Shown: in pieces, positions 54,129 through 62,818 of the stretch
How the letters are laid out: each line of letters opens with the position of its first letter
How positions within the stretch are numbered: the stretch's first letter is position 1
Assembly (NCBI RefSeq): GCF_008830365.1
Contig: NZ_WBKI01000001.1
Location: 1,426,001-1,490,000, forward strand
Source: Serratia proteamaculans
GTDB lineage: Bacteria; Pseudomonadota; Gammaproteobacteria; Enterobacterales; Enterobacteriaceae
DNA length: 64,000 nucleotides
Direction: 5' to 3'
Program-made: the position numbers and the translations under genes
The notes under the pieces: model-generated
Databases searched by the model: none
What the model was told of the DNA's origin: nothing
What the model saw: only the letters and a program-made list of their open reading frames with translations

Positions 54129-55169
54129 TCAGGCCCCTCGGATGGTTTCGCGCCAGACAAAATCGGCATGGTACAGTCGGGTTTCACCCGGCATCTCGTG
54201 GCCCAGCGCCGGCATCATACTCTCCTCTTTCTTCTCTTCCGCCATCAGCCAGGCAACCGAATCCTGAGCAAATAACGCCACCGGCTGGGTAAAGGTGGTG
54301 AGGTTGTAAGAGGACCAGGCCGCCTGGGGAATATCGTCGTAGCCCGCCACGCAAAGATCTTCTGGAATACGCAGTCCAAAGCGATGGCGCGCCTCATCCA
54401 TAAAGCCGCAGGCCAATAAATCCGTGACGCAGAACACCGCATCGGGGCGCTCGCGACGGGTCAACAGCCGGTGCGCCAGGATCTGACCACTCTCATACGA
54501 CGTCGTGCCAAAGCGCTCGACGCTTACCTGTAGCCCCGCCGCTTCCGCCGCCTGCAGAAAACCGCGTTCACGCGCCATCAGGCTGGGTGTCCCGGCCAAT
54601 GAGTTGGCAAAAGCGATGCGTTGGCAGCCCGCTCGGGCAAATGCCATCACCACCCGGCCGGCCGCCTCTTCGTTATCCAGCCGGATACTGAGTGAGCCAG
54701 GCAAGGTGTCATTACGGTTGATCAGCACCAGCCGCTGGCCGTGTTTATGGCACAGGCGGGCAATAGCGCTGTCCGGCATACCGGAAAGCACAAAAGAAGC
54801 ATCGGCACGGAAGTTGATCGCCTGCTGCAACGCCTGGGAGACGCTGTCATCGGAGCGATCGGTGTTAATCAACATGGCGATCTTGCCCGCATCCTGCAAA
54901 TGCTGGGTCAGCAAGCGGACCAGGCTGGCCCGATAGGGGGTCGCCAGCTCCGAAACGATCAGGCAGACGATGCCGCTGCGGTTACGCACCAATCCCCGCG
55001 CCAAATGGTTAACGTGATATCCCAGCTCTTCAGCCGCCCGCATCACCCTTTCGCGGGTGGCCGCCGATACGCTGGCACCGGGCGTATAAGTCCGCGAAAC
55101 CGCCGAGCGGGAAACTCCGGCCAACTCCGCCACATCTTTCGCACTGATCATCGCCTTGTCCATCGCCAT
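54129..55169 (-). CDS. LacI-family repressor of the adjacent ABC transporter
   Basis: A 346-residue LacI/GalR protein. The HTH SAKDVAELAGVSRSAVSRTY is followed by the hinge (AEELGYHVNHLARGLVRNRSG) and a sugar-binding domain with SVSQALQQAINFRADASFVL and the GYDDIPQAAWS segment. ATG 55169, after AAGGGA, is preferred to the longer frame. It is divergent from the AfuA-like gene; two matching palindromes in the gap suggest direct repression of that operon and itself. The ligand is probably a sugar phosphate. Confidence 0.88.
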   Translation of the reverse strand: MAMDKAMISAKDVAELAGVSRSAVSRTYTPGASVSAATRERVMRAAEELGYHVNHLARGLVRNRSGIVCLIVSELATPYRASLVRLLTQHLQDAGKIAMLINTDRSDDSVSQALQQAINFRADASFVLSGMPDSAIARLCHKHGQRLVLINRNDTLPGSLSIRLDNEEAAGRVVMAFARAGCQRIAFANSLAGTPSLMARERGFLQAAEAAGLQVSVERFGTTSYESGQILAHRLLTRRERPDAVFCVTDLLACGFMDEARHRFGLRIPEDLCVAGYDDIPQAAWSSYNLTTFTQPVALFAQDSVAWLMAEEKKEESMMPALGHEMPGETRLYHADFVWRETIRGA

Positions 55170-55213
55170 CTTCACATCCCTTCGTTTCGCATTCTGAGAA
55201 AAGTTTGCCGCAT

Positions 55214-55231
55214 TTTGCAAAGCTGTGCAAA
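55214..55231. promoter_or_regulatory. LacI-type operator candidate, copy 1
   Basis: TTTGCAA-AGCT-GTGCAAA is an imperfect 18-base palindrome, 44 bases upstream of the lacI-type start. It has the same TTTGCA...TGCAAA frame as copy 2. Confidence 0.6.
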
Positions 55232-55321
55232 TTTATATCGGTCAAAATGTTTCATTTTTGTGACGAGTAGGTTGAATTGTTTCACTGCGCGATTGACAGC
55301 GCAATTTATATCCTCTAGTTA

Positions 55322-55339
55322 TTTGCACACACGTGCAAA
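55322..55339. promoter_or_regulatory. LacI-type operator candidate, copy 2
   Basis: TTTGCAC-ACAC-GTGCAAA is a 7+7 perfect palindrome, 49 bases before the AfuA-like start. It lies just after a possible -35 element TTGACA (55293-55298), so bound repressor would block the promoter. Confidence 0.65.
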
Positions 55340-55388
55340 AAGAATGGGCGACAACGTATCGCCCCCCTACACAACCAAGGAGAACACC

Positions 55389-56417
55389 ATGCATCGCGTT
55401 ACTCTGATGGCGGTCCTCGCCGCCGGCTCTGCACTCTCTGCCCTGCCTGCTCACGCAGCCGGGAAACTGAATATGATCTGTTCCGCCGACGTCGTGGTCT
55501 GCGAGCAAATGACCAATCTGTTTGAGAAACAACACCCGGATATCAAAGTCAGTATGGTGCGCCTCTCCGCCGGGGAAGCCTATGCACGTATTCGTACCGA
55601 AGCCCGTAACCCACGCACCGATATTTGGTGGGCCGGCACTGGCGACCCACATATGCAGGCCGCCGACGAAGGGTTAACCCAGCCCTATAAATCCCCGTTG
55701 CTTGATCAACAGCACGACTGGGCACGTAAACAGGCAGAAAGCGCCGGCTACCGCACCGTCGGTGTCTACGCTGGGGCGCTGGGTTGGGGGTACAACACCA
55801 AGTTGCTGGCAGAGAAAAAACTCAAGGTTCCGGCCTGCTGGAGTGACCTGCTGGATCCGGCCTACAAAGGCGAGATCCAGATGGCCAACCCGAACTCGTC
55901 CGGCACTGCTTACAACACCCTCGCCACACTGGTGCAAATCATGGGGGAAGAGCCAGCCTTCGACTACCTGAAAAAGCTCAACGCCAATATTTCACAGTAC
56001 ACAAAATCCGGCTCAGCACCGGTGAAAGCGGCTGCGCGGGGTGAAACCACCGTCGGTATCGTGTTTATGCATGATGCCGTCGCGATGCAGGTCGATGGCT
56101 TCCCGATCAAAGCGGTCGCCCCTTGCGAAGGCACCGGCTTTGAAATTGGCTCGATGTCGATCGTTAAAGGCGCACGCAACCTCAGCCAGGCCAAGGTGTG
56201 GTATGACTGGGCGCTCAGTGCCGATGCCCAGTCACACATGAAAGACGCCAAATCCTTCCAGTTGCCGTCCAATCGCAACGCGGCGATTTCCGAATATGCA
56301 CCACGCTTCGAGAACATCAAACTGATCGATTACGACTTTAAAACCTACGGCGCGACAGAAAAACGCAAGGCACTGCTCAGCCGCTGGGATAAAGAGATCG
56401 GCGCCAGCGCCCAATAA
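55389..56417 (+). CDS. afuA: AfuA-like periplasmic binding protein of a sugar-phosphate ABC importer
   Basis: Periplasmic binding protein of 342 residues with a signal peptide ending PAHA. The body (LNMICSADVVVCEQMTNLFEKQHPDIKVSM, DIWWAGTGDPHMQAADEG, ANPNSSGTAYNTLATLVQ) belongs to the Fe3+-siderophore-type FbpA fold. Within that fold, AfuA proteins bind hexose and heptose phosphates rather than iron (established for Actinobacillus and enteric AfuA). The absence of an FbpA Tyr-Tyr ligand pair and the LacI regulator fit sugar phosphate. AAGGAG precedes the ATG. The upstream open frame is not used. Confidence 0.82.
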   Translation: MHRVTLMAVLAAGSALSALPAHAAGKLNMICSADVVVCEQMTNLFEKQHPDIKVSMVRLSAGEAYARIRTEARNPRTDIWWAGTGDPHMQAADEGLTQPYKSPLLDQQHDWARKQAESAGYRTVGVYAGALGWGYNTKLLAEKKLKVPACWSDLLDPAYKGEIQMANPNSSGTAYNTLATLVQIMGEEPAFDYLKKLNANISQYTKSGSAPVKAAARGETTVGIVFMHDAVAMQVDGFPIKAVAPCEGTGFEIGSMSIVKGARNLSQAKVWYDWALSADAQSHMKDAKSFQLPSNRNAAISEYAPRFENIKLIDYDFKTYGATEKRKALLSRWDKEIGASAQ

Positions 56418-56524
56418 TTCACGTCCTTTTCCTCCCGTATGTGGCGCGCTCTGCGATAAACCAGGCGAGGCAACCCTCGCCTGTGCAAAGCGCGGTAACG
56501 GAAATATGAACTCTCGAGGTTACG

Positions 56525-58750
56525 ATGAATGCTCAAAACCGCCGCCTTGACGGGGCCCTCGTGCTGGGCGCACTGGCCGTGTTATTGCTGCCCTGGTACA
56601 GCCAGGAAGCCGGGTTCTTCGACTTTGGCTGGCTTGGTACGCTGTGGCAGGATCAGGCAAGCGCGCCTGCGCTGTGGCAAATAATCACCTTTCAACGGCC
56701 CTGGCTGCTGATTGCTCTGCTGATGCTACTGGTTTGCGCACCGGCTCGTCTGTTGCCGGTAAGTCGCCTGCGTTCGCAATTGCTGATGGGGGCCAGCGTC
56801 ATCGGCATCCTGTTTTTGCTGTTTGAAGGCCATGCCATTGGCTACAGCGGCTGGAACTGGCAGTGGAGCGAACAGCTGTTTGGCGCGCTCAGCGACGGCC
56901 AACCCGCCTTTGGCGCCGGTGCCATTTTGCTGATCACCACCTTTTTGCTGCTGTTCTCTTTTGCACTGGCCGAACGCGGCGTGCTAAAGGGGGATGCCTT
57001 TGTAGTGGCCGCCATTGTGCTGCTGGTCGCGCTGGTGACCACCTTCGTGCTTTATCCGGTGCTGAGCATGTTTGTCTCATCGGTACAGGACGTGGATGGG
57101 TCGTTTAAGCCCGACGGGCTGATCGCCAATATGCAGGATCCGGCCATCTGGAGCCTCGGCTGCCTGAAGGGTGCCAGTTGCGGTACCGCCTGGCGCACCC
57201 TGACCCTGGCACTGATGACCGCCAGCGGCTCTACGCTGCTCGGTCTGGCTTTTGCACTGGCCGCCACCCGCACGCCGCTGCCGTTCAAAAAAGGGCTGCG
57301 CCTGCTGACCATACTGCCGATCATCACGCCGCCGTTTGTGATTGGCCTGGCGCTGATGCTGCTATTTGGCCGCGCCGGGGTGGTCACCGAACTGCTCGCC
57401 AGCCTGTTTGGCATCGAGCCCGGCCGTTGGTTATACGGCCTGACCGGCATCTGGATTGCTCAGGTGCTCTCCTTCACCCCGATTGCCTTCCTGGTGCTGA
57501 TTGGCGTGGTAGAAGGGGTGAGTCCTTCGCTCGAAGAAGCCTCACAGACACTGCGCGCTAACCGCTGGCGCACCTTCCGCTATGTTTCACTGCCGCTGAT
57601 GGCGCCCGGCCTGGCCAACGCCTTCCTGATCAGCTTTATCGAAAGCATGGCGGACTTCGGTAATCCGATGGTGCTGGGGGGCAGCCACGGCGTGCTGTCG
57701 ACCGAGATTTTCTTCTCGGTGGTCGGGGCGCAGAACGATCCAAGCCGCGCTGCCGTGCTGGCCATCATCCTGCTGTGCTTTACCCTCAGCGCTTTTATTT
57801 TGCAGCGCCTGTGGTTGGCGGGGAAAAACTTCGCCACCGTCACCGGTAAAGGGGACTCCGGCACGCACTGCGGGCTGCCACGCGGCTTGCGCTATGGCGT
57901 GTACGCGTTGGTGATCCCCTGGGGTCTGTTCACGCTGGTGGTCTACGGCATGATCCTGATCGGCGGCTTTGTCCAGTCGTGGGGGTTGGATAACAGCCTG
58001 ACGCTGGGACATTACGCCCGCGCCTTCGGTTTCCAGTGGAACAACGGCCAGATAGCCTGGACCGGCGTCGCCTGGAACTCGTTCTGGACCACCCTGGAGA
58101 TCGCGCTGATCGCCGCGCCGCTTACCGCCATCGTTGGCCTGCTCACCGCCTGGCTGATCGTGCGGCAGAAGTTTGCCGGTCGTCAGACCTTTGAGTTTAT
58201 GCTGATGCTCAGCTTTGCCATCCCCGGCACGGTGATCGGCGTCAGCTACATCATGGCTTATAACCTGCCGCCACTGGAAATCACCGGTACTGCGCTGATC
58301 CTGGTTGCCTGCTTTGTGTTCCGTAATATGCCGGTCGGCGTACGCGGCGGGATCGCCGCCATGAGCCAACTGGATCGCAGCCTGGATGAAGCCTCGCTGA
58401 CGCTGCGCGCCAGCAGTTTCCGCACCCTGCGCAAAGTGATCCTGCCGCTGCTGAAACCCGCCATCAGCGCAGCACTGGTATATGCCTTCGTGCGGGCCAT
58501 TACCTCGATCAGTGCGGTGATCTTCCTGGTCAGCGCTCAGTACAACATGGCGACTTCCTACATCGTCGGGCTGGTCGAAAACGGGGAATACGGCGTGGCT
58601 ATCGCCTACTCCTCGGTGCTTATCGTGGTGATGCTGGCGGTGATCCTCACCTTCCAGCTGCTGGTTGGCGAACGTCGCCTGCGCCGCGCCATCACTGCCA
58701 CTCCGCCGGTGACGCCACCCGCGGCCTTACATCAGGAGAATGCCCTATGA
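56525..58750 (+). CDS. afuB: AfuB-like permease, double-domain
   Basis: A 741-residue inner-membrane permease with two fused BPD-type transmembrane halves. Each half has an EAA loop: VEGVSPSLEEASQTLRANRWRTF, and MSQLDRSLDEASLTLRASSFRTL. The extra hydrophobic N-terminal part (about 180 residues) is typical of long AfuB/FbpB forms. It overlaps the ATPase gene by 4 bases (ATGA) and follows afuA after 107 bases, forming one transporter operon. Confidence 0.85.
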   Translation: MNAQNRRLDGALVLGALAVLLLPWYSQEAGFFDFGWLGTLWQDQASAPALWQIITFQRPWLLIALLMLLVCAPARLLPVSRLRSQLLMGASVIGILFLLFEGHAIGYSGWNWQWSEQLFGALSDGQPAFGAGAILLITTFLLLFSFALAERGVLKGDAFVVAAIVLLVALVTTFVLYPVLSMFVSSVQDVDGSFKPDGLIANMQDPAIWSLGCLKGASCGTAWRTLTLALMTASGSTLLGLAFALAATRTPLPFKKGLRLLTILPIITPPFVIGLALMLLFGRAGVVTELLASLFGIEPGRWLYGLTGIWIAQVLSFTPIAFLVLIGVVEGVSPSLEEASQTLRANRWRTFRYVSLPLMAPGLANAFLISFIESMADFGNPMVLGGSHGVLSTEIFFSVVGAQNDPSRAAVLAIILLCFTLSAFILQRLWLAGKNFATVTGKGDSGTHCGLPRGLRYGVYALVIPWGLFTLVVYGMILIGGFVQSWGLDNSLTLGHYARAFGFQWNNGQIAWTGVAWNSFWTTLEIALIAAPLTAIVGLLTAWLIVRQKFAGRQTFEFMLMLSFAIPGTVIGVSYIMAYNLPPLEITGTALILVACFVFRNMPVGVRGGIAAMSQLDRSLDEASLTLRASSFRTLRKVILPLLKPAISAALVYAFVRAITSISAVIFLVSAQYNMATSYIVGLVENGEYGVAIAYSSVLIVVMLAVILTFQLLVGERRLRRAITATPPVTPPAALHQENAL

Positions 58751-59808
58751 CTGCCATTCGTTCCGGCTCGGTGGTGTTTGAAAACGTCACCAAACAGTTT
58801 GCCGACTTCACTGCCCTACCCGGCCTTTCGCTCACCGTCGAACCCGGTACGCTGGTGACGCTGCTCGGCCCTTCGGGCTGTGGCAAAACCACCACCCTGC
58901 GCCTGCTGGCCGGTCTGGAGCACCCGACCTCGGGGCGCATTCTGATTGGTGGCAAAGACGTCACCCATCTGCCGGCCAATGAGCGCGACGTCGCCATGGT
59001 GTTCCAGTCCTACGCGCTGTTCCCGCATATGAACGCGCTGGACAACGTCATGTACGGCCTGCTGGCCAGCGGGCTGCCACGCAAAGAGGCGCAGGATCGG
59101 GCGCGCGAGGGGTTAAAACTGGTTGGGCTGGAAAATATGGGCCAACGCCTGCCCGCCGAACTGTCAGGCGGCCAACAGCAGCGCATCGCCGTGTCGCGCG
59201 CACTGGTCCTGGAACCCCAGGTGCTGCTGCTCGATGAGCCCTTATCCAACCTTGACGAACGGCTGCGTCGCCGCGTGCGCACCGAGATCCGCGATTTGCA
59301 ACAGCGTCTCGGTTTCACCGCGGTGTATGTCACCCACGATCAGGAAGAGGCGCTGGCGGTCTCCGATAAGATTATCGTCATGAAAGAAGGGCATATTGCT
59401 CAACAGGGTGCGCCTCAGGAGCTGTATCACTCGCCGGCTTCAGTGTTTATTGCCGACTTTATGGGTGAGGCTAACATCCTGCCCTGCGACATTGAGCGGG
59501 TAGACAACGGCGAAGCACTAATCACCCTCGGCAGCCGTCAGTATCGGGTACCGGGTGCCAAAGCACGCCCCGGCGCTGCGCAGCTTTCGGTGCGGCCACA
59601 GTTTATTACCCTGCAGCCAGAGCAGAGCGGCGCATTAAACGGGGAAGTGACCCACAGCGCCTGGTTGGGGGACCATATCGAATATGAAGTGAAAACCGAT
59701 CTCGGCGCGCTGTTTATTGTCGATGTGCAGATGGAACGCCAGCTGACGCCGACTACCCGCGTGGCCATTGATTTCAAATCTCAGGGACTGGCGCTGATTG
59801 CCCAGTGA
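58747..59808 (+). CDS. afuC: AfuC-like ABC transporter ATPase
   Basis: A 353-residue ABC ATPase: Walker A GPSGCGKTT, Q-loop FQSYALFPHM, signature LSGGQQQR, Walker B VLLLDEPLSNLD, switch THDQEEA, and a C-terminal TOBE-like domain (YRVPGAKARPG...LSVRPQFI). It energises the AfuAB importer. The start overlaps the permease stop. The next gene, 24 bases on, is a phosphatase-family enzyme in the same direction. Confidence 0.88.
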   Translation: MTAIRSGSVVFENVTKQFADFTALPGLSLTVEPGTLVTLLGPSGCGKTTTLRLLAGLEHPTSGRILIGGKDVTHLPANERDVAMVFQSYALFPHMNALDNVMYGLLASGLPRKEAQDRAREGLKLVGLENMGQRLPAELSGGQQQRIAVSRALVLEPQVLLLDEPLSNLDERLRRRVRTEIRDLQQRLGFTAVYVTHDQEEALAVSDKIIVMKEGHIAQQGAPQELYHSPASVFIADFMGEANILPCDIERVDNGEALITLGSRQYRVPGAKARPGAAQLSVRPQFITLQPEQSGALNGEVTHSAWLGDHIEYEVKTDLGALFIVDVQMERQLTPTTRVAIDFKSQGLALIAQ

Positions 59809-59832
59809 ACCTCAATACCTTAAGGAGCGAAG

Positions 59833-60621
59833 ATGAGTGAGTCCATTTCCCAGCGTTTGACGCTGGCCGAACAGGCGGCACGTGCAGCAGGCGACAAAGC
59901 GCTGGACTATTTCAACCGCCGCGAAAGCCTGGTGATTGAAACCAAACGCGATGCGCAGGATGTGGTATCAATCGCCGACCGCGAAGTTGAACTGCTGATC
60001 CGCGAGCAGATAGCCCGCCAGTTCCCGGATGACGGTTTTCTGGGAGAAGAATTTGGTCTGCAACCGGGCCACTCTGGCTACACCTGGGTAGTAGATCCGA
60101 TCGACGGCACCAGCCCCTTTGTTAACGGCATGCCGAACTGGTGTGTGTCGATTGCGGTGATCCATCAGGGTGAGCCTGTGATCGGAGTGATCGTCGCTCC
60201 CTGCCAGCAGGAGTGTTTTGTCGCGGCGCGCGGCGCGGGTGCCACCCTCAACGGTAAAACGCTGCAGGTGGATCCACAGCGCACCATGCAAAACCACGTC
60301 ACCGGCTTTGGTGCCAACAGTTATGTGACACCGGAACGCGTTGGCGAGATCGCCGCCCAGATCACCGCGGTCGGTGGCAATTTTTTCCGTAACGGCTCCG
60401 GCGCCATGATGTTGGCCTGGGTGGCCGCAGGACGATTGGTGGGCTATTACGAACCTTATATGCATGCCTGGGATTGTCTGGCGGGTTACTGCCTGGTCAA
60501 CGAAGCCGGTGGCTGGACCCATGCATTTAACACCGAAGGGGAACATTTGCTGCACGGTGGGCCGGTGCTGGCGGTCGCGCCAGGGGCCAAACAAGATTTA
60601 ATGCGCATCGCGCAGCTGTAA
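59833..60621 (+). CDS. Inositol-monophosphatase-family sugar phosphatase
   Basis: A 262-residue phosphatase of the IMPase/FBPase superfamily. The metal site motifs are GEEFGLQPG, WVVDPIDGTSPF and the late WDCLAGYCLVNEAGG. The family includes inositol, fructose-bisphosphate, histidinol and other phosphatases. It lies 24 bases after afuC, and a taken-up sugar phosphate would be a natural substrate (inference). The second substrate-binding Glu/Asp residues are conserved, but specificity is not readable. Confidence 0.85.
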   Translation: MSESISQRLTLAEQAARAAGDKALDYFNRRESLVIETKRDAQDVVSIADREVELLIREQIARQFPDDGFLGEEFGLQPGHSGYTWVVDPIDGTSPFVNGMPNWCVSIAVIHQGEPVIGVIVAPCQQECFVAARGAGATLNGKTLQVDPQRTMQNHVTGFGANSYVTPERVGEIAAQITAVGGNFFRNGSGAMMLAWVAAGRLVGYYEPYMHAWDCLAGYCLVNEAGGWTHAFNTEGEHLLHGGPVLAVAPGAKQDLMRIAQL

Positions 60622-60676
60622 ATTGGTTGGGTTTCAACATCGGGGCGCAGCCTGCAGCGCCCCTGCTATTTATCGT

Positions 60677-61687
60677 TTACAACCCGCGTTTATCCATCAG
60701 TACCGCCAGATCCACCAGCCGGTTAGAGAAGCCCCACTCGTTGTCATACCAGGCCAGGATCTTGACCAGCTTGCCGCCAATAACCAGCGTGGAAAGCCCA
60801 TCAATCACGGAAGAGCGTGGATCGCCTCTGTAGTCGCTCGACACCAACGGCTCATCGCTGTAGCCAAGAATATCCTTGAGAGGGCCGGATTCGGCCGCCT
60901 GGCGGAAAGCGGCGTTGATCTCTTCCACCGTCACCTCACGTTTCAGCGTGACCGTCAGGTCAACGATAGACACCACCGGTACCGGCACCCGCAGCGAGTA
61001 ACCGGTCAGACGCCCCTCCAGCTCCGGGATCACCTTGCCGAGCGCTTTGGCCGCGCCGCTGGAGTAAGGCACAATCGACTCTGCTGCGGCGCGGGCACCG
61101 CGTAAGTCTTTTTCCGGTTGGTCATGCAATGCCTGACTGTTGGTGTAAGCATGGGTGGTATTCATCAGGCCGTATTCAATGCCGAAAGCTTGGTGCAATA
61201 CCTGAGCGGCGGGTGCCAGACCGTTAGTGGTGCAGCTGCCGTTGCTGACGACAAAATGTTTGGCCGGATCGTATTGCTGATGGTTAACGCCCAGCACCAG
61301 GGTAATGTCGTCGCCCTTGGCCGGTGCCGAGATAATGACTCGCTTGGCTCCGCCTTTAGTGATGTGCACTTCAGCCTTGGCTTTGTCGGTAAAGAAACCC
61401 GTCGCCTCAATCACCACGTCGACACCCACGCTGCTCCATGGGATGGCGGCCGGATCTCTTTCGGAGAATACATGAATCGGACGACCATCGAGCAACAACT
61501 GGTTTTCACCGGCTTCAACCTGGGCGGCCAGAGTGCCCGAAAGCGAATCGTATTTGAGCAGGTGCGCCAGGGTTTTGCTGTCGGTCAAATCGTTAATCGC
61601 CACGACTTCAAAGTCATCGCGACCTAGCGCCGCACGCAAAACATTCCTGCCGATCCTGCCGAATCCATTAATGCCTACTTTGACCAT
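60677..61687 (-). CDS. Glyceraldehyde-3-phosphate dehydrogenase, divergent type
   Basis: A 336-residue GAPDH: Rossmann start VKVGINGFGRIGRNVLRAA, NAD-type Asp in INDLTDSK, the active-site Cys in SNGSCTTNGLAP, THAYTNSQALHDQPE, and the end WYDNEWGFSNRLVDL. The usual sequence is SNASCTTNCLAP, so Ala is replaced by Gly and the second Cys by Gly. It is distinct from typical enterobacterial GapA and is probably a second isozyme. It is convergent with the phosphatase gene, with a gap of 55 bases. Confidence 0.87.
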   Translation of the reverse strand: MVKVGINGFGRIGRNVLRAALGRDDFEVVAINDLTDSKTLAHLLKYDSLSGTLAAQVEAGENQLLLDGRPIHVFSERDPAAIPWSSVGVDVVIEATGFFTDKAKAEVHITKGGAKRVIISAPAKGDDITLVLGVNHQQYDPAKHFVVSNGSCTTNGLAPAAQVLHQAFGIEYGLMNTTHAYTNSQALHDQPEKDLRGARAAAESIVPYSSGAAKALGKVIPELEGRLTGYSLRVPVPVVSIVDLTVTLKREVTVEEINAAFRQAAESGPLKDILGYSDEPLVSSDYRGDPRSSVIDGLSTLVIGGKLVKILAWYDNEWGFSNRLVDLAVLMDKRGL

Positions 61688-61766
61688 GATCTACTCCTTC
61701 GTTATTGGCTCTGCTGCCAATTTAAGCCTGAGGGATGCGCGTCGTAAATGACGTTTACAGATCAAT

Positions 61767-62741
61767 TTAGGCCAAAGTACGTGCGTGAAAACGTTCGCGG
61801 TACTCGGTCGGGGTCAGCTGCAAATGCCGTTCGAAGACACGCCGCAGATTGAGGCTATTGCCGAAACCGCTGGTGAGGGCAATTTGCTCAATGCCTGCCG
61901 AGCTCTGTTCCAGACGCTGTCGGGCGCTGTGCAAACGCCCTTCTTCGACAAATTTGGCCGGAGGAATACCGGCCTCACGCGTGAACACGCGGGTAAAGTT
62001 TCGTGGACTCATGGCAACCCGTTCGGCCAGTTTCTCAACGGAAAGATCTTCCGCCAGATTTTCCAGGATCCAGCACTGGAGATCGCGGATTGGGCCGGGG
62101 GTTTTAGCCTGATTTAACGGGTAACGGCTGAACTGCGCCTGCCCGCCGGGCCGACGCAAAAACATCACCAGGTCCTGCGCCACTTCGCGGGCCTGAGTAA
62201 AACCGTAATCGTCTTCCACCAGCGCCAGCGTCAGATCGAACCCGGAGCTGACGCCGCCGGAGGTCCAGACACTGCCGTCCTGCACATAGATCGGCCCATT
62301 TTCGACCAGCACTTTGGGGAATCGAGATTGCAAGGTGTCCAGCAACCGCCAGTGCGTGGTGGCACGACGGCCATCCAGCAACCCGGCTTCAGCAAGCAAC
62401 AAGGCCCCGCCACAAACGGAGGCAATTCGGCGCGCTTTGGGTGCGGCACGACGTAGCCAATCCACCACAAAAGCACTTTCTTCCTCGGTCGCCCCTTTGC
62501 CGGTGACGATAATGGTGTCACGCGCTTGTTCTGGATCCAGATCGCAAAGACGATGGTCAGCCAACAGGTTCAAACCTGAGGACCCATGCACCACCCGATG
62601 AGACTGGGTAGTGACTATCGCTATCTGGTAGAGCGGCGCGTCATCGGGCCTCAAGCGGTTGGCTTGCATCAGGATGTCGGCGATCCCCGCCGACTCAAAC
62701 AACATGCCCCCTTCAGGGACGATAATCAGAAATGTATGCAT
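61767..62741 (-). CDS. GlxA-type AraC regulator (DJ-1/PfpI domain + AraC HTH)
   Basis: A 324-residue regulator. The N-terminal DJ-1/PfpI-like domain has the cysteine in ASVCGGALLLAEAGLLDGRRATTHW, and the C-terminal AraC double HTH reads LSVEKLAERVAMSPRNFTRVF and ...SGFGNSLNLRRVFERHL. The Cys is at the nucleophile elbow position but is usually not catalytic in these regulators. ATG 62741 is preferred to a TTG eight codons upstream (62765). It lies between gapdh and the LLM gene, both also leftward. Confidence 0.85.
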   Translation of the reverse strand: MHTFLIIVPEGGMLFESAGIADILMQANRLRPDDAPLYQIAIVTTQSHRVVHGSSGLNLLADHRLCDLDPEQARDTIIVTGKGATEEESAFVVDWLRRAAPKARRIASVCGGALLLAEAGLLDGRRATTHWRLLDTLQSRFPKVLVENGPIYVQDGSVWTSGGVSSGFDLTLALVEDDYGFTQAREVAQDLVMFLRRPGGQAQFSRYPLNQAKTPGPIRDLQCWILENLAEDLSVEKLAERVAMSPRNFTRVFTREAGIPPAKFVEEGRLHSARQRLEQSSAGIEQIALTSGFGNSLNLRRVFERHLQLTPTEYRERFHARTLA

Positions 62742-62776
62742 GTCGTTAAAATACAAATTGAGCAAAATAAGTCAAG

Positions 62777-62805
62777 CCCGCCGCAGAAACCTCAGGCGGG
62801 TTTTT
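62777..62805. terminator. Terminator between LLM gene and GlxA-type gene
   Basis: CCCGCC (62777-62782) and GGCGGG (62795-62800) enclose 12 bases and are followed by TTTTT on the plus strand. On the minus strand it follows the LLM stop (62819) and should end that transcript, though with a weaker T-tract. Confidence 0.65.
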
Positions 62806-62818
62806 GACTATGACCTAA

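Noticed and set aside
54741..55388. Long 5' extension of the AfuA-like frame
   Set aside because: It overlaps the divergent lacI gene and the operators. The ATG at 55389 has AAGGAG and begins a normal signal peptide.
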